Shown in pieces: positions 1-8,734 of a stretch of DNA of 64,000 bases (positions are counted from its first letter, which is position 1; every line of letters starts with the position of its first letter). The notes under the pieces are model-generated. The model had not been told where the DNA came from and did not search any database. It worked only from the letters and a program-made list of their open reading frames with translations. Origin of the DNA: Streptomyces sp. V1I1 (GTDB lineage: Bacteria; Actinomycetota; Actinomycetes; Streptomycetales; Streptomycetaceae); NCBI RefSeq assembly GCF_030817355.1, contig NZ_JAUSZH010000001.1, positions 1,240,001 through 1,304,000 of the forward strand, written 5' to 3'. Made by a program: the position numbers and the translations under genes.

Positions 1-1073
1 CGGGCGAAGAACGGGGCCACCGCGATCATGAACAGCGGGACGGCGGCGTGGAACCAGCTGGCCGGGATCGTGAAGCCGCCCACCGTGCGGTCGGTGGACA
101 CCTTCGCGAAGAGGGTGAAGACCGATCCGCCCTGGACGAAGATCATCCAGAAGATCGCGGCGCTGAGGAAGACCCAGATGTAGGCCCTTACTCGGTGGCG
201 CTCCTCGGGCGTGACCTCCCTGCTGTGCAGCAGATACCAGAAGCAGGCGATGGTCGAGCCGATCGCGAACAGCCCGGCCAGCATCAGCACATGACGCAGT
301 TTCAGCGTGCCGGCCGCGGCGTCGGCGCCGAGGATCAGGATCACCGCGGCGACGATGACGAGGCCGCCGCGCACCACGCGCCGCCGCTCGTCCGGTGCCG
401 CCCTGCGGGTCGGCTCCTTGCCGACCTCGCCGAAGCTCGCGCTGCCGCGTACGTACTGCAGGACGCCGATCGCCATGCCGAGCGCGGCCACGCCGAAGCC
501 CAGGTGCCAGTCGACGAGTTCGCCGAGCGCCCCGGTCACCAGCGGTGCGATCACGGCGCTGATCTGGATGCTCATATAGAAGATGGAGAAGCCCGCGTCG
601 CGCTCGGCGTGCGCGTCGCGCGGGTAGAACGCGGCGAGCATGCTGGCGAGGTTCGGCTTGAGCAGGCCGGTGCCGACGGCCAGCAGGCCAAGGCCGCCGT
701 AGAAGGTCGGCACGGTCGGCACCGCCATGCAGACGTGTCCGAGGGCGATGACGATCCCGCCGTACAGGACAGCCCGGCGCGCGCCGAGGATCCGGTCGCC
801 GATCCAGCCGCCGGGAAGCGACGCCATGAAGACGGTGGAGAGATAGACGCCGAACAGGGCCGCCGCCGTGCTGTTGCCGAGCCCGAGGCCGCCGTCGGCC
901 TTGGGTTCCGAGGCGTACAGGAAGAGCAGCGCGGCCATGCCGTAGAAGCTGAACCGCTCCCACATGTCGGTGCCGAACAGCGTGGTGAACCAGCGCGGCC
1001 AGCCGAGGAAGCCGCGCCGGACGGGTTCGGGCTGCCGCTCGCCGGCCACCGGGGCAGTGGCATCGGTAGTCAT
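1..1073 (-). CDS. POT-family (proton-dependent oligopeptide) MFS transporter, 3' end cut by window
   Basis: Reading the minus strand from the ATG at 1071-1073 gives an open frame to the window edge (about 357 codons, no stop reached). The N-terminus has WERFSFYGMAALL and then DAGFSIFYMSIQ about 160 residues in, both typical of POT/PTR peptide transporters (DtpT type), with several hydrophobic membrane segments. It should be an inner-membrane proton symporter for di/tripeptides or related solutes. It points away from the P450 gene at 1282, so the two starts share a 208-bp divergent promoter region. Whether it belongs to the polyketide cluster or is the flanking gene cannot be told from the window. 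Family call is firm, substrate is not. Confidence 0.85.
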   Translation of the reverse strand, partial: MTTDATAPVAGERQPEPVRRGFLGWPRWFTTLFGTDMWERFSFYGMAALLFLYASEPKADGGLGLGNSTAAALFGVYLSTVFMASLPGGWIGDRILGARRAVLYGGIVIALGHVCMAVPTVPTFYGGLGLLAVGTGLLKPNLASMLAAFYPRDAHAERDAGFSIFYMSIQISAVIAPLVTGALGELVDWHLGFGVAALGMAIGVLQYVRGSASFGEVGKEPTRRAAPDERRRVVRGGLVIVAAVILILGADAAAGTLKLRHVLMLAGLFAIGSTIACFWYLLHSREVTPEERHRVRAYIWVFLSAAIFWMIFVQGGSVFTLFAKVSTDRTVGGFTIPASWFHAAVPLFMIAVAPFFA

Positions 1074-1281
1074 CGGTCCTCCTCATACGCGTATGTGCGC
1101 GCAGGCTGACACGGGGTGCTTACGAGGTGCTTGAAGCGGACTCGATGCCACCACCGCCATCGAGCCGGGCTCCATCGCGGGTCGAACCGGGGCTGTCACG
1201 ATCCGCCTGAAGCAGACCCTCAACCTTCAACCCTCAACCTTCGACCGACCCAAGCAGCCAGAACCACGAAGGAGTCACGCG

Positions 1282-2481
1282 ATGACCGCTGAGGATCCTC
1301 CGCGCACCTTTCCGCTCCCCGCGCCCGATCCCCTGGAGCCCGCGCCGGAGTTCGCGAAACTGCGCGAGTCGGAGCCCGTCGCGCCGCTGACGCTGCCCAC
1401 GGGCCACCGGGCGTGGGTGGTGACCCGCTATGAGGACGTACGTCATGTGCTCGCGGACCCCCGGTTCAGCAAGGAAGCGCTGACCGCGCCGGACGCGCCG
1501 CGGCTGCTGCCGGTCGCCAAGGGCTCGAAGTCCATCTTCGTGATGGACCCGCCGGAGCACACCCGGCTGCGGAAGCTGGTCACCAAGGCGTTCACGGCTC
1601 GCCGGATCGAGCAGCTGCGCCCGGCCGTGCGGCAGACTGCCGACCGGCTGATCGCATCCATGGCGGCCGAAGGTTCGCCCGCGGATCTGATCGGGCATCT
1701 GGCGCAGCCGCTGCCGATCACGGTCATCTGTGAGCTGCTCGGGGTCCCGTACGACGACCATGAGCGGTTCCGGGAGTGGACCGATGTCATGCTCAGCGTC
1801 TCCGCGGCGCAGCACGATGCGGTGATGGAGGCGCGCGTCAGCCTCAACGCCTATCTCGCCGAGCTGATCGAGACGAAGAAGGCGAACCCCGCCGACGATC
1901 TGCTCACCGTGCTGATCGACGCCCGGGAGGAGGGCGACCGGCTGTCCGAGGAGGAGCTGCTCGCCTTCGGGCACACGCTGCTGGTGGCGGGGTACCACGC
2001 GACGACCGGCGAGATAGTGGGCGCGCTGATCACCCTGCTGCGCAAGCCCGACCTGTGGGAACGGCTGCTGGCCGACAGGGAGTTGGTGCCCAGCGCGGTC
2101 GAGGAGCTGTTCCGCTACTCGCTGGCGGGCGGCGGCGCCGGCGCGATGCGGATCGCCACCGAGGACATGGAGCTGGGCGGCGCGTTGATCCGTGCGGGCG
2201 AGGCGGTGCTGCCGGCGATCACTTCCGCCAACCGTGACGAGTCCGTCTTCGGGCAGGCCGCCGAGGTCGACATCGCCCGCGAGCACAACCCGCATCTCAC
2301 CTTCGGGCATGGGCTGCACCACTGCCTGGGCGCGCAGCTGGGCCGGATCGAACTGCAGGAGGCGCTCGGCGCGCTGCTTGACCGGCTGCCGGGGTTGCGT
2401 CTCGCGGTCCCCCCGGAGGAGCTGGAGTGGGTACGAGGCTCGGCGTTCAAGCGGCCGCGGACGCTGCCCGTGACCTGGTGA
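1282..2481 (+). CDS. Cytochrome P450 (class I, bacterial)
   Basis: A 399-residue P450, normal length for a soluble actinobacterial CYP. EHTRLRKLVTKAFTARR marks the C-helix, EELFR the ExxR motif, and FGHGLHHCLGAQL the heme loop with Cys348 as thiolate ligand. The I-helix reads AGYHATT (residues 236-242), so the usual acidic residue of the acid-alcohol pair is replaced by Ala240. The ATG at 1282 follows a GAAGGAG Shine-Dalgarno. The gene converges on the amidotransferase gene across a perfect hairpin. Electrons probably come from the ferredoxin at 4889-5128. It presumably tailors the aromatic polyketide (hydroxylation, ring closure or methylenedioxy formation); the exact reaction cannot be read from sequence. 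Confidence 0.92.
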   Translation: MTAEDPPRTFPLPAPDPLEPAPEFAKLRESEPVAPLTLPTGHRAWVVTRYEDVRHVLADPRFSKEALTAPDAPRLLPVAKGSKSIFVMDPPEHTRLRKLVTKAFTARRIEQLRPAVRQTADRLIASMAAEGSPADLIGHLAQPLPITVICELLGVPYDDHERFREWTDVMLSVSAAQHDAVMEARVSLNAYLAELIETKKANPADDLLTVLIDAREEGDRLSEEELLAFGHTLLVAGYHATTGEIVGALITLLRKPDLWERLLADRELVPSAVEELFRYSLAGGGAGAMRIATEDMELGGALIRAGEAVLPAITSANRDESVFGQAAEVDIAREHNPHLTFGHGLHHCLGAQLGRIELQEALGALLDRLPGLRLAVPPEELEWVRGSAFKRPRTLPVTW

Positions 2482-2495
2482 GGACCAGTACGTAC

Positions 2496-2531
2496 AACAG
2501 TGCCCCCCGCCCACAGGTGGGGGGCACTGTT
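2496..2531. terminator. Bidirectional terminator hairpin between convergent genes
   Basis: A perfect 13-bp inverted repeat: AACAGTGCCCCCC at 2496-2508 and its complement at 2519-2531, with a 10-base loop. It sits 15 bp after the P450 stop and 10 bp before the stop of the convergent amidotransferase gene, as expected for a shared terminator. Confidence 0.75.
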
Positions 2532-2540
2532 GTGAAGAGC

Positions 2541-4382
2541 TCAGAAGTCGAGGACCAGGTCGTACGCGGACAGCCACTCGTTGATGTGCAGGGCCATGTC
2601 GACCTCGATACGGGTGAGCTTGCCGGCCACCGTCTGGTCCCGCCGGACGTCCTCGACGACGGTCGGGTTGAGCAGCGGCAGCACCGGGGCGTCGCCGGCC
2701 GCCAGGAGCTTGCCGAACTGCTCCTGTACGTAGGCGTCGTAGGCGGTGTCGTTGGAGATCGGGTAGCCCGTCTTGGGGCGGTGCAGTATGGACTCGGGCA
2801 GCAGGTCCTTGACCGCCGCGCGCAGCAGGCTCTTCCACTGGCCGTCGAAGGTCTTGAACTCGCGGGGCGCGTTGAAGACGTACTCCTGGAGCCGGTGGTC
2901 GCAGAACGGCACCCGCACCTCCAGGCCCAGCGCCATGCTGAGGCGGTCCTTGCGGTCCAGCAGGGTGCGCATGAAGCGGGTGAGGAAGAAGTAGGTGCAT
3001 TCGCGGAACTGCTTGTCCCGGCCGCTCTCGCCGGGCAGGTTCGGCATTCCCGAGACGGCCTGGCGGTACTGGTCCGCCTGGTAGGACGGGACGTCCAGGT
3101 GGGCGGAGAGCGGCCCGAACAGCGCGGGCAGCCCGAGGTTGTGGGCGAGGGTCCACGGAAGGGTGCCGGGCCGCCCGTACTCCGGGTGGTGGAACCACGG
3201 GTAGCCGCCGAACAGTTCGTCGGCGGACTCGCCGGTCAGCGCTACGGTGGACTGGCCGCGGATCGCGCGGAAGAGCAGATAGAGCGAGATGTCCATGCTG
3301 CCGGGGCCTGCGATGAGGACCGGCCAGTCCATGGCCCTGACCACCTCGCGGCGCACCGACGCCTCGATCATGTCGTCGTTGCCGAGCACGATGTGGTTGT
3401 GGTCCGCGCCGACGTGCTCGACGACCTCGTGGACGTACGGGGAGTCGGGTGTCGGGTGGGTGAGGTCGGGCTCGAAGTTGTCGAGATATCCGGCGAAGTC
3501 GACGGCGAACGAGCGCACCTTTCCGCTGCCGTCCTGCCCTTTGGCGATGGCGGCGAGCGCGGTGAGGGTGCTGGAGTCGAGGCCGCCGGAGAGCATGGTG
3601 CACAGCGGCACATCGCTGACGATCTGCCGGGTGACGATGTCCTCGAGCAGTTCGCGCACGGTGCGGATCGTGGTGGGGAGGTCGTCCTCGTGCTCGTGCG
3701 CCTCCAGCTTCCAGTACCTGCGCTGCGTGCTGCCGTTGCGGCCGATCTTGAGTACGTATCCGGGGGTCAGCTCCGGCATGTCGCGGATGGCGCCGACGCC
3801 GGGGGCCTTGGTGCCGGCGAGGATCTCCCGCAGGCCGTCGGCGTCGACGGTGCGGCTCGCGAGCCGGTTGGCCAGGATGGCCTTGGGCTCGGATCCGAAG
3901 AGAACGCCGCCGCCGGGCAGTTGCTGGTAGTAGAGGGGCTTGATGCCCACCCGGTCGCGTACGAGCAGTAGTTCTTCGCTGCGGGCGTCCCAGATGGCGA
4001 AGGCGTACATGCCGTTGAGCCGCTCGACGAAGCCCTCGCCCCACTCCAGGTAGGCGCGCAGGACCACTTCGGTGTCGCTGCGGGTGTGGAACCGGTGGCC
4101 GCGGCCGACCAGTTCCTCCCTCAGCTCCCGGAAGTTGTAGACCTCACCGCTGTAGGTGAGGGCGGCCAGGACGCGGCCGTTCTCCTCGGCCACCATGGGC
4201 TGGCGGCCGCCTTCGAGGTCGATGATGGACAGCCGCCGGTGGCCGAGGGCAGCGTGCTCGGTGATCCAGACGTCACCCGCGTCCGGTCCCCGCAGTGCCA
4301 TCGTGTCGGTCATCGCCCGTACGGCGGTGGCCTCTTGGCGCAGATCACGTGTGAAGTCCACCCACCCAGCGATGCCGCACAT
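2541..4382 (-). CDS. Asparagine-synthetase-type glutamine-dependent amidotransferase
   Basis: This 613-residue protein has the AsnB layout. MCGIAGW at the N-terminus gives Cys2 as nucleophile of a class II glutamine amidotransferase domain (about 1-215), with RGPDAGD and HRRLSIID. The synthetase domain has the PP-loop SGGLDSS near residue 266 and a later GESADELFGGYPW. In type II PKS clusters such enzymes (FdmV in fredericamycin, LlpA in lysolipin, XanA in xantholipin) amidate the polyketide carboxyl group, which then closes to an isoquinolone/pyridone ring. That role is the best inference here and predicts a nitrogen in the product. The hypothetical Tat-exported protein gene lies just upstream in the same direction, 12 bp away. 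Confidence 0.9.
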   Translation of the reverse strand: MCGIAGWVDFTRDLRQEATAVRAMTDTMALRGPDAGDVWITEHAALGHRRLSIIDLEGGRQPMVAEENGRVLAALTYSGEVYNFRELREELVGRGHRFHTRSDTEVVLRAYLEWGEGFVERLNGMYAFAIWDARSEELLLVRDRVGIKPLYYQQLPGGGVLFGSEPKAILANRLASRTVDADGLREILAGTKAPGVGAIRDMPELTPGYVLKIGRNGSTQRRYWKLEAHEHEDDLPTTIRTVRELLEDIVTRQIVSDVPLCTMLSGGLDSSTLTALAAIAKGQDGSGKVRSFAVDFAGYLDNFEPDLTHPTPDSPYVHEVVEHVGADHNHIVLGNDDMIEASVRREVVRAMDWPVLIAGPGSMDISLYLLFRAIRGQSTVALTGESADELFGGYPWFHHPEYGRPGTLPWTLAHNLGLPALFGPLSAHLDVPSYQADQYRQAVSGMPNLPGESGRDKQFRECTYFFLTRFMRTLLDRKDRLSMALGLEVRVPFCDHRLQEYVFNAPREFKTFDGQWKSLLRAAVKDLLPESILHRPKTGYPISNDTAYDAYVQEQFGKLLAAGDAPVLPLLNPTVVEDVRRDQTVAGKLTRIEVDMALHINEWLSAYDLVLDF

Positions 4383-4394
4383 TTTGGTCTCTCC

Positions 4395-4892
4395 TCAAAG
4401 GTCGTCGATGCCGAAGCGGGTGGCCTTGACCGTGGCGCGCACCGTCAGCAGGACCTTGCCGTCGGCATCGACGGCGGTCCCTGACCCCTCCGAGACGAAG
4501 GTCGTCGGCGAGGTCAGTTTTCCTTCGTGCCGGATCCTGACCTCGTACTGGAAGGAGCCGAGGCCGTCCGTCCACAGATGGCGCAGTACGAAGACGAATC
4601 TGGTCTCGCTCGTCCTGCGCCAGAGGCCGAGCCCGGTGTGCGAGGCGTTGATGGTCTGTACGACGAGCTGCCCGTCGGCGCCGAACGAGAAGTGCGCTCG
4701 CTCGGTCTCGCCGGGCCGATGGTCGATGCTCACCTGCACGGCCCACGCGCCCGCCGGGCCTCCGGCGTTCGGGTACGCGGCGGCGTCGGCGTCCGGTGCG
4801 GTGACAGCCGTGGTCAGGCCGGCGGCTGTCACCGCCCCGGTGCCCATGAGCAGCCGGCGTCGAGTGGTCGACGGTCTGCCGGACATGGTCAC
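4395..4892 (-). CDS. Secreted (Tat signal) hypothetical protein, 165 aa
   Basis: The N-terminus RRRLLMGTGAVTAAGL followed by an Ala-rich stretch ending near ADAAAY is a twin-arginine signal with a likely signal peptidase site, so the mature protein of about 125 residues should be folded before export. The mature part looks beta-rich, with no cysteines or catalytic motif that I recognise. It overlaps the upstream ferredoxin gene by 4 bp (ATGA), so it is translationally coupled to the P450/ferredoxin operon. An exported protein inside a tailoring operon is unusual; binding the product or acting outside the membrane are possible but unsupported. Confidence 0.75.
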   Translation of the reverse strand: MTMSGRPSTTRRRLLMGTGAVTAAGLTTAVTAPDADAAAYPNAGGPAGAWAVQVSIDHRPGETERAHFSFGADGQLVVQTINASHTGLGLWRRTSETRFVFVLRHLWTDGLGSFQYEVRIRHEGKLTSPTTFVSEGSGTAVDADGKVLLTVRATVKATRFGIDDL

Positions 4893-5128
4893 TCCTCGTT
4901 GGGTACGACGGACCGACCGGTGTGCTGGTCGGTGACGGAGATGGCCTCCGCCGGGCAGGCTTCGACGACTTCGATCAACTCACCGTCCGGGTCGACGAGT
5001 TCGTCGACCGGACGGGTGCGCAGCAAGGCGTCGACTGTGAAGTAGCGCGGGGCCTGCGCGGTGCAGATGCCGCTGCGCTTGCACGCGCGGTCCACCGCGA
5101 TCCGCCACTGGGGCGTGGACGTGGTCAT
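4889..5128 (-). CDS. Ferredoxin, [3Fe-4S] type, P450 redox partner
   Basis: A 79-residue small acidic ferredoxin. The cysteines are CKRSGIC (Cx5C) near the N-terminus followed by APRYF, and EACPAEAI near the C-terminus. This three-cysteine pattern is that of Streptomyces P450 ferredoxins carrying a [3Fe-4S] cluster. It lies 13 bp downstream of the P450 gene 5142-6350, so it most likely delivers electrons to that enzyme and perhaps to the P450 at 1282. No ferredoxin reductase is seen in the window, so a general cellular reductase must be used. Confidence 0.9.
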   Translation of the reverse strand: MTTSTPQWRIAVDRACKRSGICTAQAPRYFTVDALLRTRPVDELVDPDGELIEVVEACPAEAISVTDQHTGRSVVPNEE

Positions 5129-5141
5129 GGTCGGCCCGCCT

Positions 5142-6350
5142 TCACCAGGTGACCGGGAGGTTCGCCAGCGCCCGGGCGGTGAGACCTGTCTTCCAGGTCA
5201 GCCACTCCACCGGGACGGCGAGCCGCAGGGTGTCCGGCAGCTTCTCGATCAGGGTCCGCAGGGCGATCTGCATCTCGAGCCGGGCGAGTTGAGCCCCGAG
5301 GCAGTGGTGCACGCCGTAGCCGAAGGACAGATGGACGTTCGGGGTGCGCTCCACGTCGAACCGGTCGGGGTCGGCGAAGATCTCTTCGTCGTGGTTGGCC
5401 GATCCGAGCGCGGCGATCACCGCTTCGCCCTCGCGGATGGTCACGCCACCGATCTCGACGTCCTCGGTGGCGACCCGCAGCTGGGTGCCGGTGAAGACGA
5501 AGGGGTTGTGGCGCAGCAGTTCCTCGACCGCGCCGGGCACCAGCTCCGGCTTCTTGCGCAGCAGTTCCAGCTGCTCGGGGTGCTGGAGCAGGGTGAACAG
5601 GGCGATGCCGAGGGAGTTGGAGGTGGACTGGTGCCCCACCGTCATCAGGATCATCGCGAAGTCGAGGAGTTCTTCCTCGGACAGCGACTGTCCTTCGTCG
5701 CGGGCGTGCACCAGGACGCCGAGCAGATCGTCGGTGGGCTCCTGTCGGCGGGACTCGATCAGGCCGCGCAGATAGCCGACGATGTTGCCCCGGGCGTCGC
5801 CGACTTCCTCCCGGGTGTGGCCGCCGAGGCTGAAGATGACCTCGCTCCACGCGTGCAGCCGGTCGCAGTCCTCGTACGGGACTCCGAGGAGTTCGAAGAT
5901 GACCTTGATCGGCAGGCTGAGCGCGAAGCACGACATCAGGTCGACCGGGTGCGGGGCCACCAGCACCAGTCCGGCCTGCTCGTCGGCGAGTTGCTGGATC
6001 CGCGGCCGCAGCGACTCCACCCGGCGGGCGGTGAAGGCCTGCATCACCAGGCGGCGCAGCCGGGAGTGGTCGGGCGGATCCATGCCGAGGATGGTCTTGG
6101 GCCCGGGGCTGGTGTTGCCCATCCGCGGCGCGCCGGACTGCTCGGCCGCGGCGCGGCTCAGGCGCGGGTCGACCAGCGCCTGGCGCACGTCCGCGTAACG
6201 GGTCAGCAGCCACGCCCGGTCACCGGTCGGCAGGGTCACCCGGCTGACCGGTGCCTTGTCGCGCAGGCGGGAGAACTCCTCCGGCGGCTCGAAGCCCTCG
6301 GGCGGGGGCGCCGGGAACGGAAACGCGAGGAGCTCCTCGTCGATCGACAT
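5142..6350 (-). CDS. Cytochrome P450 (class I, bacterial)
   Basis: A 402-residue P450 with DPPDHSRLRRLVMQAFTARR (C-helix), EELLRH (ExxR) and FGYGVHHCLGAQLAR (heme loop, Cys350). The I-helix is TVGHQSTS (residues 237-244): Gln241 stands where Asp/Glu is usual and Ser242-Thr243 replace Thr-Thr. It has a ferredoxin directly downstream. Together with the other region-A P450 it lacks the acidic I-helix residue, unlike the region-B P450. A role in oxidative tailoring of the polyphenol is inferred from position. Confidence 0.92.
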   Translation of the reverse strand: MSIDEELLAFPFPAPPPEGFEPPEEFSRLRDKAPVSRVTLPTGDRAWLLTRYADVRQALVDPRLSRAAAEQSGAPRMGNTSPGPKTILGMDPPDHSRLRRLVMQAFTARRVESLRPRIQQLADEQAGLVLVAPHPVDLMSCFALSLPIKVIFELLGVPYEDCDRLHAWSEVIFSLGGHTREEVGDARGNIVGYLRGLIESRRQEPTDDLLGVLVHARDEGQSLSEEELLDFAMILMTVGHQSTSNSLGIALFTLLQHPEQLELLRKKPELVPGAVEELLRHNPFVFTGTQLRVATEDVEIGGVTIREGEAVIAALGSANHDEEIFADPDRFDVERTPNVHLSFGYGVHHCLGAQLARLEMQIALRTLIEKLPDTLRLAVPVEWLTWKTGLTARALANLPVTW

Positions 6351-6386
6351 CGCTACCCCTTCTCTGTCTTACGGTGCTGTGTCATC

Positions 6387-6412
6387 CCGGGGGCGGGCCC
6401 CCTGGCCCCCGG
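6387..6412 (-). terminator. GC-rich hairpin between methyltransferase and P450 genes
   Basis: CCGGGGGC at 6387-6394 pairs with GCCCCCGG at 6405-6412 in the 164-bp gap between two minus-strand genes. There is no T-run, so it may act as an attenuator or mRNA-end stabiliser. Nothing else is recognisable in this gap. Confidence 0.4.
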
Positions 6413-6514
6413 CCAGAAGAGCAGGCCGACGGGCCGGCCGGCCCGGCATCGCGAGGTGACCTCGGTGAAGAGTGCCGCGGCGGCCGCCGGACGGCGGCCG
6501 GGACGCGGCAACCC

Positions 6515-7546
6515 TCACTTCTTGCGGCCGACCAGGAGGATGTCGTTGGTGGCCAGGAGCTTTGCGGTGACCTCGGCGAAGCCTGCCTCGTCGAACCACT
6601 TCCTGGCGTCGTCGACGTGGTACTCCGACCCGCCGTGGGTGACCACGAGCATGGTCAGGCTGGTCAGCAGGTTGTTCAGCGGGGAGAGCTCGTCGTCCAG
6701 CATGGGGTCGTAGACGAGCAGGAAGCCGCCCGGCTTCAGACCGGCGAACGCACTCTTGATCAGCTGCTGCCGGCGCTCGGGGGACCAGTCCTCCAGGACG
6801 TGTCCGATGATGACGACGTCCGCCGTCGGAACCGGGTCGGCGAAGAAGTCGCCGCCGTGGAAGGCGATCTTGTCCTTGAGACCGAGTCCGCCGATGTGGT
6901 CCTCGTACGCCGGCTGCACGGTCGGCAGGTCGAAAACGGTGCCGGTCAGGTGCGGGTGGGCGTCGATGATGGTGGCGAGGAGGTTGCCGCGCGCGCCGCC
7001 GACGTCGGTGACGGTCTTGACGGAGCTCCAGTCGAACTCCTTGGCCAGCTCGGGGCCGACGGCCCAGTTGAGCGCGTCCATCATGGCGACGAAGTCGCGC
7101 ATCTGCTCTTCGCTCTTGTACAGGTGCTTGAACATGTTGTCGTCGCCGTGGCCCTCGATCTGCGACTCACCGGTCTTCAGCGACTCGGTGAAGCCGGCCC
7201 ACGCCGGGTACAGGACGGCGTTCGAGCGGTCGAGGAAGCGGCCGACGTAGGTGCGCTTGCCCTTGACCAGGTGGGTTTCGGCCGACTCGGTGTTGCCGTA
7301 CTTGCCGTCCTTGCGCTCGAGCAGTCCGAGCCGGACCAGCGCGTTGAGGAACTCACGGGAGCCGCGCGAGTGCAGACCCAGCCGCTCGCGGATCTCCCCC
7401 TCGGTCGCAGGCCCGGTCTCGCTCAGCTTGGTGAAGAGCTCGAGTTCGGTGGCCGTCAGCAGGACCTTGGCGCTTCCGAAGGCCATGCCCAGTCCGACGA
7501 TGTCTTGGAGGCTCAGCGAACCCTGCTTTTCGGGTGTGCTTGTCAT
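6515..7546 (-). CDS. SAM-dependent O-methyltransferase (DmpM/TcmN-C type)
   Basis: A 343-residue class I methyltransferase of the family that methylates phenolic hydroxyls of aromatic polyketides. The N-terminal 100 residues form a winged-helix dimerisation domain (ELFTKLSETGPAT...LGLHSRGSREFLNALVRL read in separate helices). The SAM-binding loop is VTDVGGARGN near residue 177, and IIGHVLEDW near 252 is in the position of the catalytic His. Its start faces the SDR at 7844 across a 297-bp divergent region. One of three such enzymes within 4.4 kb, so up to three methoxy groups, or methoxy groups used as methylenedioxy precursors, are plausible. Confidence 0.9.
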   Translation of the reverse strand: MTSTPEKQGSLSLQDIVGLGMAFGSAKVLLTATELELFTKLSETGPATEGEIRERLGLHSRGSREFLNALVRLGLLERKDGKYGNTESAETHLVKGKRTYVGRFLDRSNAVLYPAWAGFTESLKTGESQIEGHGDDNMFKHLYKSEEQMRDFVAMMDALNWAVGPELAKEFDWSSVKTVTDVGGARGNLLATIIDAHPHLTGTVFDLPTVQPAYEDHIGGLGLKDKIAFHGGDFFADPVPTADVVIIGHVLEDWSPERRQQLIKSAFAGLKPGGFLLVYDPMLDDELSPLNNLLTSLTMLVVTHGGSEYHVDDARKWFDEAGFAEVTAKLLATNDILLVGRKK

Positions 7547-7843
7547 GCGCCAGGTCCTTTCCCGGTGTGACGGAGAGACGTGTCTGCGCCGTGGCCTCCC
7601 GCTACGCCGAAGACGGCGCTGTGAGAGCCGGGAGCACTATTGGCGGCGCGCCTCGAAGACCCCTGGAGACCGGACAGAACCCCGCGCACCTGAGTGGTCC
7701 CGATATCGGTCGATTGACGGGTCCATCGGTCCTCGAGTGGATCTCCAGCGCCTTGCGGTAGCCATGAATCAGCTCCGTGCCCGGTAACGGCCGGGGCTGG
7801 ACCTGTTGCCGAGCCGGCCGCGGCCGGGAAGACGGAGCATGGC

Positions 7844-8641
7844 ATGGAGTTGGGACTGACCGGCAAGGTCGTGCTGCTCACCGGGGGCAGCGGCGGTATC
7901 GGCCGACCTCTCGCGCGCTCCTTCGGCCGGGAGGGCGCCAGGGTGGCGCTGACCTATCTGCGGCGTGCGGACGCCGCCAAGGACGTGGCGGCGTCGATCG
8001 AGGAGGCAGGCGGCGAGGCGCTGCCGGTCCAGCTCGATCTGACGGACCGTCAGTCCATCGACGCCGCCGTGGGGCATGTCGTGGACAGATGGGGCGGCAT
8101 CGACATCCTCGTGGTCAACGCATCGGCGACCGGCGGCCCGAACCCCAAGCCCGTGGGGTTCGAGGAGATCTCGCCAGACACCTGGCTGCCGTTGCTGCGC
8201 TCCGAGGTGGAGGGCGCCTTCCACACGGTTCAGGCGGTGCTGCCGGTGATGAAGTCCCGTGACTGGGGCCGCATCGTGTTCATGTCGGCGAGCATCGTGC
8301 ACCGCGGCCGCAAGGGCGAAGAGGCCTACACGGCGAGCAAGGCGGCGCTGCACGGGCTCAGCCGCACCCTGGCCACCGAGCTGTTCACCGACAACATCTT
8401 CAGCAATGTGGTGGCCCCTGGGCCCACGGTTACCGAAGGGCTGCTCGGCAAGCTTCCGGACAGCCTCAGGCAGCGCATCGCGGACGTCACTCCCGAGGAG
8501 GCCAAGCGCCTGCTCAACGAGGGCATGCCGCATCTGCGGTTCTCCACCGTCGACGACGTCAACAACACGGTGCTGTTCCTGGCTTCCGCGGCCAACGGCA
8601 ACATCACCGGAAATGTGATCAACGTCGACGGCGGCCACTGA
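7844..8641 (+). CDS. SDR ketoreductase (3-oxoacyl-ACP reductase-like)
   Basis: A 265-residue classical short-chain dehydrogenase. Visible are the NAD(P) motif TGGSGGIG near residue 13, VVNASATGG in place of the NNAG element, Ser in FMSASIV, and YTASK as the catalytic Tyr-Lys, ending with NVDGGH as usual. It starts a plus-strand operon with two O-methyltransferases. It probably reduces a keto group on the polyketide chain or ring. The NASA version of the NNAG motif is mildly divergent but otherwise the protein looks active. Confidence 0.9.
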   Translation: MELGLTGKVVLLTGGSGGIGRPLARSFGREGARVALTYLRRADAAKDVAASIEEAGGEALPVQLDLTDRQSIDAAVGHVVDRWGGIDILVVNASATGGPNPKPVGFEEISPDTWLPLLRSEVEGAFHTVQAVLPVMKSRDWGRIVFMSASIVHRGRKGEEAYTASKAALHGLSRTLATELFTDNIFSNVVAPGPTVTEGLLGKLPDSLRQRIADVTPEEAKRLLNEGMPHLRFSTVDDVNNTVLFLASAANGNITGNVINVDGGH

Positions 8642-8734
8642 TCACCGCGCCGCGAGCCGTTCACGACCGCTCCAAAGGACAGTGCCGAAGTCCGCACACA
8701 CCGTGCCGACGAGAAAGGCGACAGGAGGTCACGA

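Noticed and set aside
2427..3971. Long plus-strand open frame (514 codons) opposite the amidotransferase gene
   Set aside because: It has no recognisable motifs and is antisense to a perfect AsnB-type protein; high-GC codon bias opens the opposite strand.
7547..7843. SARP-type repeats in the divergent methyltransferase/SDR promoter region
   Set aside because: Some TCGG and TCGA words occur but without regular 11-bp spacing; I saw no convincing operator and nothing else definite in these 297 bp.
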